A stretch of 64,000 bases of DNA from Novosphingobium cyanobacteriorum (GTDB taxonomy: Bacteria; Pseudomonadota; Alphaproteobacteria; Sphingomonadales; Sphingomonadaceae). The notes under the pieces are model-generated. The model was not told the DNA's origin. It saw nothing but the letters and a program-made list of their open reading frames with translations, and did no database searches. Of the stretch, positions 42,902 to 50,736 are shown piece by piece (within the stretch, counting starts at the first letter, position 1; each line of letters begins with the position of its first letter). Position numbers and translations under genes: made by a program. The DNA lies in contig NZ_JAROCY010000011.1 of the NCBI RefSeq assembly GCF_029436685.1, positions 1-64,000 on the forward strand, given 5' to 3'.

Positions 42902-43375
42902 CAAGCCACCAAGCCGACCGGCACAGGCCGGGCAGCCTCGGATGAGGTGGCGCGCCATTGCGATGTCTGAATGGGTCAACTCTCGCCCCACGCGGCGGCA
43001 TTGATACCGCAACATTGCGACCATGAGATCTTTTGCAGGTGATGCTCATCGGCAGCGGTCGACCATGGCTCTTCTGCCTATGCAGACAAGCCCTTGGCGA
43101 TGGCTGAGGCTTTGCTCTCGACACATCTCACAACGCCAAAAGCGCTTCCCGACGGCGCAGGGTTTGGGTTGTCCGCAGGTCCCATGATGGACACTTGAGC
43201 TGGTCGGAAAATCAAGGGCCCGGGCCCAGCGCACCGACTCTGGCGTGAGCCCCCATTGCAATTGGGCGCAATGCGCTTCGCCTTGTTTCGAAGGCCTGCA
43301 CCACCACCGCACCATCAGAGGCGATCTTTTTTCGCCTGTGGACTGGAGGATGAGGTGCTGAGTATCTGAAATTGT
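42902..43375. other. Gene-free gap at the island edge
   Basis: Across 474 bases I find no convincing gene: short open frames exist on both strands but show no domain or good ribosome-binding site. Base composition is lower in G+C than the flanking genes. The stretch borders the 3' end of tRNA-Pro and may hold decayed mobile-element sequence, but no transposase or integrase motif is recognisable. Confidence 0.4.
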
Positions 43376-43452
43376 TGGTCGGGACGAGAGGATTCGAACC
43401 TCCGACCCCCACACCCCCAGTGTGATGCGCTACCAGGCTGCGCTACGTCCCG
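43376..43452 (-). tRNA. tRNA-Pro (anticodon GGG)
   Basis: Read on the minus strand, the 77 bases fold as a complete tRNA. The acceptor stem is CGGGACG/CGTCCCG. The D-arm is GCGC...GCGC. The anticodon stem TCACA/TGTGG holds the loop CTGGGGG, anticodon GGG. The T-arm carries GGTTCGAATCC, and the discriminator A is followed by an encoded CCA (43376-43378). It decodes CCC/CCU proline codons. Its 3' end faces the catabolic island, with yajC-secDF behind its 5' side. Confidence 0.95.
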
Positions 43453-43671
43453 ACCGGAGCGCGGGCCTATAACACCGGATTTTCGGATGGCAAGCCTTTC
43501 GCGCTCGGTGATTTCCACATCCGGTCGGCAGGGGCGCGAAACGCGGCGGTGAGGTTTGCTTAACCTCTCCCAAGGTGCTAGGCGCGCGGGCTTGAATTCC
43601 GTCCCCGGCGTTGCGGCGCGGCATTTATTGCCTCCGCGCCCGCCCGGCCCAACACGAGTCGCGTCGATCCC

Positions 43672-44013
43672 ATGAACGGACCCGCCATGCTGAGCTTTCT
43701 CGCTTCCGCCGCCCCCGCCGCCGCAGAACCGCCCCAGTGGCTGAGCTTCCTGCCGCTGGTCGCCATGGCCGGCGTTTTCTATTTCCTGATCCTGCGCCCG
43801 CAGATGCGCCGGCAGAAGCAGCACCAGGAGAAGATCGCCGGGATCAAGAAGGGGGACCAGGTGGTGACCGCCGGTGGCCTGATCGCGCGCGTGATCAAGG
43901 TGGACGAAGGCACCGTGGATCTCGAGATCGCGCCCAACGTTCGGGTCAAGGCGGTCAAGTCCACGCTGGGCGATGTGGTGGCACCGGGCGCCACGCCCGC
44001 CGCCAACGATTGA
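43672..44013 (+). CDS. yajC: Preprotein translocase subunit YajC
   Basis: A 113-residue protein with a short periplasmic lead, one transmembrane helix (about 24-42), the basic RPQMRRQKQHQE motif and a conserved GGL...V cytoplasmic domain (KKGDQVVTAGGLIARV). It is the first gene of yajC-secD-secF. The ATG at 43672 lacks a strong ribosome-binding site and ATG 43687 is an alternative. Confidence 0.93.
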   Translation: MNGPAMLSFLASAAPAAAEPPQWLSFLPLVAMAGVFYFLILRPQMRRQKQHQEKIAGIKKGDQVVTAGGLIARVIKVDEGTVDLEIAPNVRVKAVKSTLGDVVAPGATPAAND

Positions 44014-44052
44014 TCCCGCTTTCAAGATTCCCGCGCGAGGACTGACTCCGCC

Positions 44053-45657
44053 ATGCTCGAATTTCCCCGCTGGAAGGTGATCTGGCTCTGGGCGGTGACG
44101 CTCCTGTTTGCCGCGGCCTCCCTTCCTTCGATCTTTTCCGTTGCCGGGCTGCCCTGGCCCAGCGCGCTGCCCGCGCCGCGCGTGAACCTGGGGCTCGACC
44201 TTGCCGGCGGCAGCCACATCCTGCTGGAGGCCGATCCTTCGCAGGTGCGCCAGCAGCGCATCGAAGGCATGGATGAATCGGTCCGAAGCAAGCTGAAGAC
44301 CGCCGCGCCCGACGTCCGCATCAGCGACATTTCCAACCGCGACGGATCGCTGACCTTTCTGGTGGAAAACCCCACCAAGGTGGACGCGGTGCGTGAGGCG
44401 ATCCTGCCGTTGACCAGCGGGGCGGGGCTGACCGGCCAGCGCGACTGGGATATCCAGGTTGTCGATGGCAACCGCTTCGTCCTTACCCCCACGCAGGCGG
44501 GCATCGACCAGGCGGTGACCCAGGCCATGGACACCGCGGTGGAAGTGGTGCGCAAGCGTATCGACGCGCTCGGCACCAAGGAGCCGACCATCATCCGATC
44601 CGGCGCACAGCGCATCGTGGTGCAGGTGCCGGGGCTGCAGGACCCGCAGCAGCTGAAGAACCTGCTGGGCCAGACCGCCAAGCTGGAATTCAAGCTGGTC
44701 GACCAAGCCGCGCTGCCGTCTGACATCGCCAAGGGCATCGCCCCTCCGGGCAGCGAGATCGTGCCCTATGCCAACCCGCGCGAAGGCTTTGCCGGGGCCA
44801 TTGCGGTCAAGCGGCTGGGAGGCATCCGCGGTGACCAGCTGACCAACGCGCAGCAGACCAACAACCCGCAGACCAACGAAGCGACCGTCTCGATCACCTT
44901 CAACACCGAAGGCGGGGCCAAGTTCGCCAAGCTGACCACGCAGAATGTGGGCAAGCCCTTTGCCATCATCCTTGATGGCAAGGTGCTGTCCGCGCCCAAC
45001 ATCAACGAGCCGATCCTGGGCGGCAGCGCCGTGATCAGCGGCAGCTTCACCACCGAAAGCGCCAACGCGCTGGCCATCTCGCTGCGCTCGGGTGCGCTGC
45101 CGGTGGATCTGAAGGTGGTGGAAGAACGCACCGTGGGGCCTGACCTTGGCGCGGATTCGATCCGCAAGGGCATGATCGCGATGGGCGTCGGCACGCTCGC
45201 GCTGGTGACCTTCATCCTCATCACCTATGGCCGCTTCGGCGTCTATGCCACTGTCGCGCTGGTCTTCAACGTGATGATGATCCTGGGCGTGATGGGCATC
45301 ATCGGCACCACGCTGACCCTGCCCGGCATCGCCGGCTTCGTGCTGACCATCGGCGCGGCGGTGGACGCCAACGTGCTGATCAACGAACGCATCCGCGAGG
45401 AGCGCCATCGCGGCCGCCGCGTCGTCGCCGCGGTGGAGATGGGCTACAAGGAAGCCAGTCGCGCGATCTTTGACGCCAACATCACCAACGTCATCGCGGC
45501 GGTGCTGATGTTCGCATTCGGATCGGGCCCGGTGAAGGGCTTTGCGGTGGTGCTGATGATCGGCATCGTCACGTCGGTGTTCACCGCGGTCACGCTCACC
45601 CGCATGTGGGTGGCCCAGTGGCTGCGCCGCGCGCGCCCGGCCGACCTGAACCTGTAA
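44053..45657 (+). CDS. secD: Protein translocase subunit SecD
   Basis: The 534 residues have an N-terminal transmembrane helix, the large P1 periplasmic domain (GLDLAGGSHILLE; VRKRIDALG; ITFNTEGGAKFA), and the C-terminal five-helix RND-type membrane unit with GAAVDANVLINERIREE. SecD and SecF use the proton gradient to pull secreted proteins out of the Sec channel. It lies 39 bases after yajC and 15 bases before secF. Confidence 0.96.
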   Translation: MLEFPRWKVIWLWAVTLLFAAASLPSIFSVAGLPWPSALPAPRVNLGLDLAGGSHILLEADPSQVRQQRIEGMDESVRSKLKTAAPDVRISDISNRDGSLTFLVENPTKVDAVREAILPLTSGAGLTGQRDWDIQVVDGNRFVLTPTQAGIDQAVTQAMDTAVEVVRKRIDALGTKEPTIIRSGAQRIVVQVPGLQDPQQLKNLLGQTAKLEFKLVDQAALPSDIAKGIAPPGSEIVPYANPREGFAGAIAVKRLGGIRGDQLTNAQQTNNPQTNEATVSITFNTEGGAKFAKLTTQNVGKPFAIILDGKVLSAPNINEPILGGSAVISGSFTTESANALAISLRSGALPVDLKVVEERTVGPDLGADSIRKGMIAMGVGTLALVTFILITYGRFGVYATVALVFNVMMILGVMGIIGTTLTLPGIAGFVLTIGAAVDANVLINERIREERHRGRRVVAAVEMGYKEASRAIFDANITNVIAAVLMFAFGSGPVKGFAVVLMIGIVTSVFTAVTLTRMWVAQWLRRARPADLNL

Positions 45658-45672
45658 GGGGAGGACAGACCC

Positions 45673-46650
45673 ATGAAGCTCCTCAAGCTCGTTCCCGATC
45701 ACACCAACATCCACTTCCTCAAGTGGCGCGTGCCGTTCTATGTCGTCAGCATCATCCTGATGGCGGCAAGCTGGGGCCTGGTGCTGACCAAGGGCCTGAA
45801 CCTGGGCGTCGATTTCATCGGCGGCCAGATGATCCGCGTCACCTTTGAACGCAGCGCCGAAGCCCCGGTGGGCGCGCTGCGCGAAGAGGTGAACAAGCTC
45901 GGCTATGGCGAGCCGATCATCCAGCGCTACGGCAAGCCCAACGAGATCTCGATCCGCATGAAGCTGCCCGCCGGCGCGGATCACGATGCCTCGCTGTCAG
46001 ACAAGATGGCGCGCACGATCACCGCCGACGTCAAGAAGAACCACCCCGATGCGCGGATCGACGGCGTCGATTCGGTTTCGGGCAAGGTTTCGGGCGAACT
46101 GGGGCAGAGCGCCGCGCTGGCGCTGGGCCTCGCCGCGCTGGCCGTGGCGGCCTATATCTGGCTGCGCTTCGAATGGCAGTTCGGCGTGGGCGCGCTCTTC
46201 GCGCTGGTGCACGACGTGACGCTGACGCTCGGCCTCTTCGCGCTGACGCAGATGGAGTTCGACCTCAACATCGTGGCCGCGCTGCTGACGCTGATCGGCT
46301 ATTCGCTGAACGACACGATCGTGGTCTATGACCGCATCCGCGAGAACATGAAGAAGTTCCGCAAGATGCCGATGCCCGAACTGCTCGATCTTTCGGTGAA
46401 CGAGACGCTGGCCCGCACCATCGTGACCGCGCTCTCCATGCTGATCACGCTGGTGGCGCTGCTGCTGCTGGGGCCGGACGTGATCTTCGGCTTCACCGCC
46501 GCGATCACGCTGGGCATTTTCGTCGGCACCTACAGCTCGATCTACATGGCCTCGCCCATCCTGATCTGGCTGAAGGTGAACCCAAACAGCTTCGTGCCCA
46601 CCGAAACCGCACAGGAAAAGCAGGAACGCCTGGCGCGCGAAGGCTACTGA
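45673..46650 (+). CDS. secF: Protein translocase subunit SecF
   Basis: The 325 residues show an N-terminal helix, a short periplasmic domain beginning GLNLGVDFIGG, and five further helices with the conserved GYSLNDTIVVYDRIREN motif. It is the partner of SecD. A hairpin followed by a T-rich run at 46714-46743 probably ends the transcript. Confidence 0.96.
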   Translation: MKLLKLVPDHTNIHFLKWRVPFYVVSIILMAASWGLVLTKGLNLGVDFIGGQMIRVTFERSAEAPVGALREEVNKLGYGEPIIQRYGKPNEISIRMKLPAGADHDASLSDKMARTITADVKKNHPDARIDGVDSVSGKVSGELGQSAALALGLAALAVAAYIWLRFEWQFGVGALFALVHDVTLTLGLFALTQMEFDLNIVAALLTLIGYSLNDTIVVYDRIRENMKKFRKMPMPELLDLSVNETLARTIVTALSMLITLVALLLLGPDVIFGFTAAITLGIFVGTYSSIYMASPILIWLKVNPNSFVPTETAQEKQERLAREGY

Positions 46651-46713
46651 GCGCGCGCATCAAGCGTGCCGCGCGAAGGGTTCTGAGGCGGGGCTTCATG
46701 GAATTGACGGGCG

Positions 46714-46743
46714 GGCCGGAGGGGTGACTTCCGGCCTGTTTCC
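46714..46743 (+). terminator. Hairpin terminator after secF
   Basis: GGCCGGA (46714-46720) pairs with TCCGGCC (46730-46736) across a nine-base loop and is followed by TGTTT. It lies 64 bases after the secF stop, a normal place for intrinsic termination. Confidence 0.6.
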
Positions 46744-46764
46744 GTCTGCCGGCGAGCTATTTGG

Positions 46765-46913
46765 GTTCTCGCAAAGGCGCAGAGGGAAAAGAGAGCGCAG
46801 AGAAGTCATGGGCGCCAAAGGCGCCAGCATGTCCGTTCCAAAGGTGCAGATCAGTGTCAGCTGCACACTTCTCTGCGCTCTTCCTTCTTTCTCTGCGTTC
46901 TCTGCGAGAAACG
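46765..46913. repeat. Large inverted repeat, CGCAGAGA-unit family, copy 3
   Basis: The left arm (about 46765-46806) begins GTTCTCGCAAAGGCGCAGAG and the right arm (46868-46913) ends TTCTCTGCGAGAAAC. They pair with about 60 bases between. The right arm abuts the stop codon of the glycosyltransferase gene. Same family as copies at 5014, 19282 and 54941. Confidence 0.75.
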
Positions 46914-48104
46914 CTATGTGATGGCGTGGTAGATCCCGGCCAACGCATCCGCATTCGCCTCCCAGCTGAAGCGGGCTGCCGCCTGCGCCACATCGGCCTG
47001 TGCAGGCGGATTGGCCAGCAGGTCCTGCACCGCAGCGGCAATCGCGGCCGGCGTCCGCTCAGCAATGCGGCCCACGGCGGGGCGGTCCACCACTTCGCGC
47101 GCACCGCCGATGTCGGGGATCACCACCGGCGTGCCGCAGGCGAGCGCCTCGATCCAAGCGTTGGCCAGCCCCTCTCTTTCCGAAGGCAGGACCATCGCAT
47201 CGGCTGCGCTGAGCAGCGCGGGCAGGGATTCGTGCCCCACCGCGCCAAGGAAGCACACGCGCGAAGACAGGCCAAGCCGCTTGGCCAGCGCTTCCAGCCG
47301 CGCCCGCTCCGCGCCTTCGCCGGCGATGGCGAGCACCACGCTGGCAGGCAGCAGGCCCAGCGCTTCGATGGCGAGTGCGGTGCCCTTCACCGGCACCAGC
47401 GCGCCCACGCTCAGCAGCAGGTGACCCTGCTGGGGCAGGTCGATGCCGGGCCGGGCGGACACCAGTTCCCGTGCGGCGGGGCGCGGCAGCACCTGGAAAC
47501 GGGCACGGTCCAGCCCGGTGTAGTGGACGGCGATCTTGTCCTCGGGCAGGTCCAGCGCCGCCATGTCCCTGGCCAGCGCGCCAGACACCGCCAGCAGCGC
47601 ATCGGCCTGTGCCGCGGCCTTGCGCATCTGCGCCAGCGCGGCGGGCTGATCGCCCCAGTAATGGATGTCCGATCCGCGCGCCTTGATCGCCAGCGGGAGG
47701 CCCAGCGCCTGCGCCACCCGCGCGGCGGCAGGACCATCGGGATAGAAGAACTGCGCGTCGACCAGATCGAACGGGGCCTGCGCATGCAGCCTGCGCGCCA
47801 GGGGCAGCACCGCGCGCGCCACCAGCCACGGGTTGTAGCGCCCGGAAAGCCCCGGCAGCAGCATGAAGCGCGGGTGATGCACCTCTACCGCGCCGGTTTC
47901 CTGCGGCGGGATCGCGGCCAGCGGGGCATAGCGCCTAGGCAGGATGGCCTTGGGCAGCGGGGGCAGGCCCACCGGGTTGATCACCGTCACCTGCCAGTCG
48001 CCACGCGCGGCCAGCGCCTGCATCTGCCTTTGCACGAAGCGGCCGAACCCCGGCCGGCCCGGCGCGGGATAAAGCGTGGACAGCGAGAGCAGGCGCTTCG
48101 TCAG
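46914..48104 (-). CDS. Glycosyltransferase family 4 with apparent CTG start
   Basis: A GT-B glycosyltransferase with SVGALVPVKGTALAIEAL, and the donor-binding block PSEREGLANAWIEALACGTPVV with an EX7E-like pattern. The N-terminal Rossmann start LLSLSTLYPAPGRPGFGRFV is encoded upstream of the first ATG or GTG in frame (GTG 48035, ATG 48023). The only start that keeps it and couples to the XRE gene is CTG 48104, overlapping that gene's stop as CTGA, like the ATGA overlaps elsewhere in this window. The product would be 396 residues and probably acts on a lipid-linked or surface glycan. Confidence 0.78.
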   Translation of the reverse strand: MTKRLLSLSTLYPAPGRPGFGRFVQRQMQALAARGDWQVTVINPVGLPPLPKAILPRRYAPLAAIPPQETGAVEVHHPRFMLLPGLSGRYNPWLVARAVLPLARRLHAQAPFDLVDAQFFYPDGPAAARVAQALGLPLAIKARGSDIHYWGDQPAALAQMRKAAAQADALLAVSGALARDMAALDLPEDKIAVHYTGLDRARFQVLPRPAARELVSARPGIDLPQQGHLLLSVGALVPVKGTALAIEALGLLPASVVLAIAGEGAERARLEALAKRLGLSSRVCFLGAVGHESLPALLSAADAMVLPSEREGLANAWIEALACGTPVVIPDIGGAREVVDRPAVGRIAERTPAAIAAAVQDLLANPPAQADVAQAAARFSWEANADALAGIYHAIT

Positions 48105-48673
48105 AGCTTGCGCACCAGCATTTCGGCCACGCCGATCCAGGCCGGGCGGTCGATCACCACCTGGCGCTGGCCGATTCCGGGCGGCAGCAGGGCGACGCGG
48201 CCATCATCGCGGTCGATCATCCGGCCAAAGGCGAAGCGGCCGCCGGGGCGGGGGGCCAGTACGTCACGGTTCAGCGCCTTGCCAAAGTCCTCGGGCTCAA
48301 GCTGGCGCAGCCACACCTGATCACCGGATCGGTACTCGCCCGCACCGGTATCCACCGCCAGCACCACCAGCGGCGTATCGCCGTTCGTCGCAATGGGGAT
48401 CACCGCTTCCATCGTGCGGGGCAGCGCCTCGGGCCCGTTGGGGCCAAGACGTGCGACCAGCGAAGGCTGTCCATCGCTTTCCGCCTTCACCAGCAGCTGG
48501 GGATCAACCTCCAGCGCGGCGGCGATGCGGTTCATCCAGGATAGCGAAAGCGAGCGCATGCCGGTTTCGAGACGGCCGATGGTCTGCGCTGTGGTGGGTG
48601 GCGAACAGCGTGCCGCCACGTCGGCAAGGGTCAGCCCCTTTTGCCGGCGGATATCCCGGATGCGGTTGATCAT
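48101..48673 (-). CDS. XRE-family HTH regulator with C-terminal sensor-like domain
   Basis: The 190 residues begin with an HTH domain (MINRIRDIRRQKGLTLADVAARC to about residue 65) and continue with a beta-rich domain recalling the S24/LexA-type region of phage-like repressors (VLAVDTGAGEYRSGDQVWL). No convincing protease Ser/Lys dyad is seen. It precedes and is coupled to the glycosyltransferase gene and is divergent from the DUF885 genes, which it may control. Confidence 0.8.
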   Translation of the reverse strand: MINRIRDIRRQKGLTLADVAARCSPPTTAQTIGRLETGMRSLSLSWMNRIAAALEVDPQLLVKAESDGQPSLVARLGPNGPEALPRTMEAVIPIATNGDTPLVVLAVDTGAGEYRSGDQVWLRQLEPEDFGKALNRDVLAPRPGGRFAFGRMIDRDDGRVALLPPGIGQRQVVIDRPAWIGVAEMLVRKL

Positions 48674-48895
48674 GGACTGCTTCTCGGACTTTGTGTGCGG
48701 CGCGCAATACGGTGAATACCTATATTAGACCCTTATGGGCAAGCGGCACGTAACACCCTTGTGAGCGCGGGGCCGCAGGTATGGCGCGTTTCATCGTTTG
48801 AAACGATCGGCACGCTTTGCCGCATCGGTGCTTGCCCTTCGTTGGATGCCGTGCCACCCCGGTTTCCAATGAAACCGGACCGGATCGCTAACTAA
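48674..48895. promoter_or_regulatory. Divergent upstream region with two palindromes
   Basis: This 222-base gap lies between the XRE regulator gene and the DUF885 pair. ATCGTTT-G-AAACGAT is perfect at 48793-48807. CCGGTTTC-4-GAAACCGG is perfect at 48859-48878, 18 bases before the DUF885 ATG. Both share GTTT/AAAC half-sites and are good operator candidates. No gene is visible. Confidence 0.5.
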
Positions 48896-50722
48896 ATGAA
48901 CCGTAGAGAGATTATCGTCGGCGGCAGCGCTGCTGTTGCCGCCTGCCTGTTTGCCGGATTGGGTTGGCCGCTTCCGGCTCTGGCGCAGGATGGCGCGGCA
49001 AAGGATGGCCCCTTGCTGGCCGCCTTTGACCACATTTTTGCCGACATGCTGGCGGTGATGCCACAGACCGCCACCAGCATGGGGCTGGACAAGGGTGATC
49101 TTGCTGCACTGCGAAGCAAATTGAATCGCCGTGGTGCGGCAGGTGTTGCCGAACGCACCGCCTTCTATCGCCGCGCGCTGGCGATGGTGAAGGGGGTAAA
49201 CCCGGCGGAATTGACCGAAGGCGGGGCGCGCCTGCGCGAGATTGCGCTCTATCGCTTTGCCGACGAAATCGCGGGCGCGCCCTTCGGCATCGAAGAGACG
49301 CAGCGCCCCTATCCGATCACGCAGCAACAGGGTGCCTACTTCGATATTCCCGATTTCCTCGACAGCCGCCACCCGGTGGAAACGGAGGCGGATGCGGAAG
49401 CCTATCTCGTGCGGTTGCAGGGCTTCGCCCGCGCGCTGGACGACGATACCCGCCTGCAGCGCGAGCTTGCCCCGCGCGGCCTCGTTGCACCGATCTGGTC
49501 CCTCGATCTGGCGCTGGGGCAGATGGAGAAGACGCGGAGCGTTGCGGCTGGCGAAAGTCCGCTGGTAACCTCTTTGGTGAAGCGTGCGGCGACCAAGGGC
49601 CTTGCCGGCAGCTGGCAGGCGCGGGCCGAAGCGATCGTGTCCCGGCAGGTCTATCCTGCGCTGTACCGGCAGATGGCGCTGCTGCGCAGCCTGCGCGCCG
49701 GCACGCCCAAGGGGGATGGCGCGTGGCGGCTGAAGAACGGCGCGGCGATCTATGCCGCTGCGCTGCGATCGGCCACCACCACCGACATGACGCCCGAGCA
49801 GGTCCACCAGACCGGGCTGGAGCAGGTTGCGGCAATCACTGCGCAGCTGGATCAGATCCTGCGCACGGCGGGTTACACCACCGGCAGCGTCGGCGCGCGG
49901 CTGGCGGAGCTCAACACCTCGTCCGATCAGCTCTATCCCGATAGCGCGGAAGGGCGTGCGGACCTGATCTCCGGGCTCAACGCCGGCATCGCCGCCATGG
50001 CGACCAAGCTGCCGCGCGCGTTCGACGATGTGCCGCAGGTGCCGCTGCAGATCCGCGCCGTGCCGGTGGAGATCCAGGACGGGGCCTCGAACGGCTATTA
50101 CTACAGCGCCGCCATCGATGGCTCGCGCCCGGCGATCTACTGGATCAACCTGAAGCAGGTGGGGGACTGGCCGAAGTATTCACTGCCTGCGCTGACCTAT
50201 CACGAAGGTGTTCCCGGCCATCATCTGCAGGGCAGCTATGCGCAGCAGGGTGGCGCGTTGCCGATGCTGATGCGCGACTACTTCATTTCCGCCTATGGTG
50301 AGGGCTGGGCCCTCTATGCCGAGCAGCTGGCCGATGAGCTGGGCGGCTACACCGGCATCGAGCGCGCCGGTTACCTGCAGTCGTTCCTGTTCCGCGCGGT
50401 GCGGCTGGTGGTCGATACTGGCATCCACCACTACCGCTGGAGCCGCGAGCAGGCGACCGCCTACATGGTCGAGCAGACCGGCTTCACCCAGGCGCGCAGC
50501 CAGCGCGAGGTGGAGCGGTACTGCACCATGATCGGGCAGGCCTGCAGCTACAAGATCGGCCACACCGCCTGGGTCAAGGCGCGCGAAAAGGCGCAGGCGG
50601 CGCTGGGTCCGAAATTCAGCCTGCCATGGTTCCACGCGATCTTAAAGGAAGGTGCAATGCCGCTTTCGATGCTGGAAAAGCGCATCGAACAGCGCACCGC
50701 ACAGCGGCTGGCGCAAGGCTGA
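48896..50722 (+). CDS. DUF885 family exported protein (copy 1)
   Basis: The 608 residues begin with a twin-Arg-like lead (NRREIIVGGSAAVAACLF) and signal peptide. The C-terminal half carries HEGVPGHH with the metal-ligand spacing HExxxGHH, plus GEGWALYAEQLADELGGY and YCTMIGQACSYKIGH. DUF885 proteins are zinc-peptidase-like and periplasmic, but their substrates are not established. It is followed 14 bases later by a paralogue sharing many blocks. Confidence 0.85.
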   Translation: MNRREIIVGGSAAVAACLFAGLGWPLPALAQDGAAKDGPLLAAFDHIFADMLAVMPQTATSMGLDKGDLAALRSKLNRRGAAGVAERTAFYRRALAMVKGVNPAELTEGGARLREIALYRFADEIAGAPFGIEETQRPYPITQQQGAYFDIPDFLDSRHPVETEADAEAYLVRLQGFARALDDDTRLQRELAPRGLVAPIWSLDLALGQMEKTRSVAAGESPLVTSLVKRAATKGLAGSWQARAEAIVSRQVYPALYRQMALLRSLRAGTPKGDGAWRLKNGAAIYAAALRSATTTDMTPEQVHQTGLEQVAAITAQLDQILRTAGYTTGSVGARLAELNTSSDQLYPDSAEGRADLISGLNAGIAAMATKLPRAFDDVPQVPLQIRAVPVEIQDGASNGYYYSAAIDGSRPAIYWINLKQVGDWPKYSLPALTYHEGVPGHHLQGSYAQQGGALPMLMRDYFISAYGEGWALYAEQLADELGGYTGIERAGYLQSFLFRAVRLVVDTGIHHYRWSREQATAYMVEQTGFTQARSQREVERYCTMIGQACSYKIGHTAWVKAREKAQAALGPKFSLPWFHAILKEGAMPLSMLEKRIEQRTAQRLAQG

Positions 50723-50736
50723 GGGAAGGACAGACC

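Noticed and set aside
43376..43452. Direct repeat of the tRNA 3' end as an island attachment site
   Set aside because: I scanned 20.3-21.8 kb for the last 20 bases of the tRNA and saw no copy.
43315..45984. An 889-codon open frame on the minus strand across tRNA-Pro, yajC and secD
   Set aside because: It runs through a tRNA gene and opposite a textbook secD. The translation is His/Arg/Asp-rich, typical of antisense frames in high-G+C DNA.
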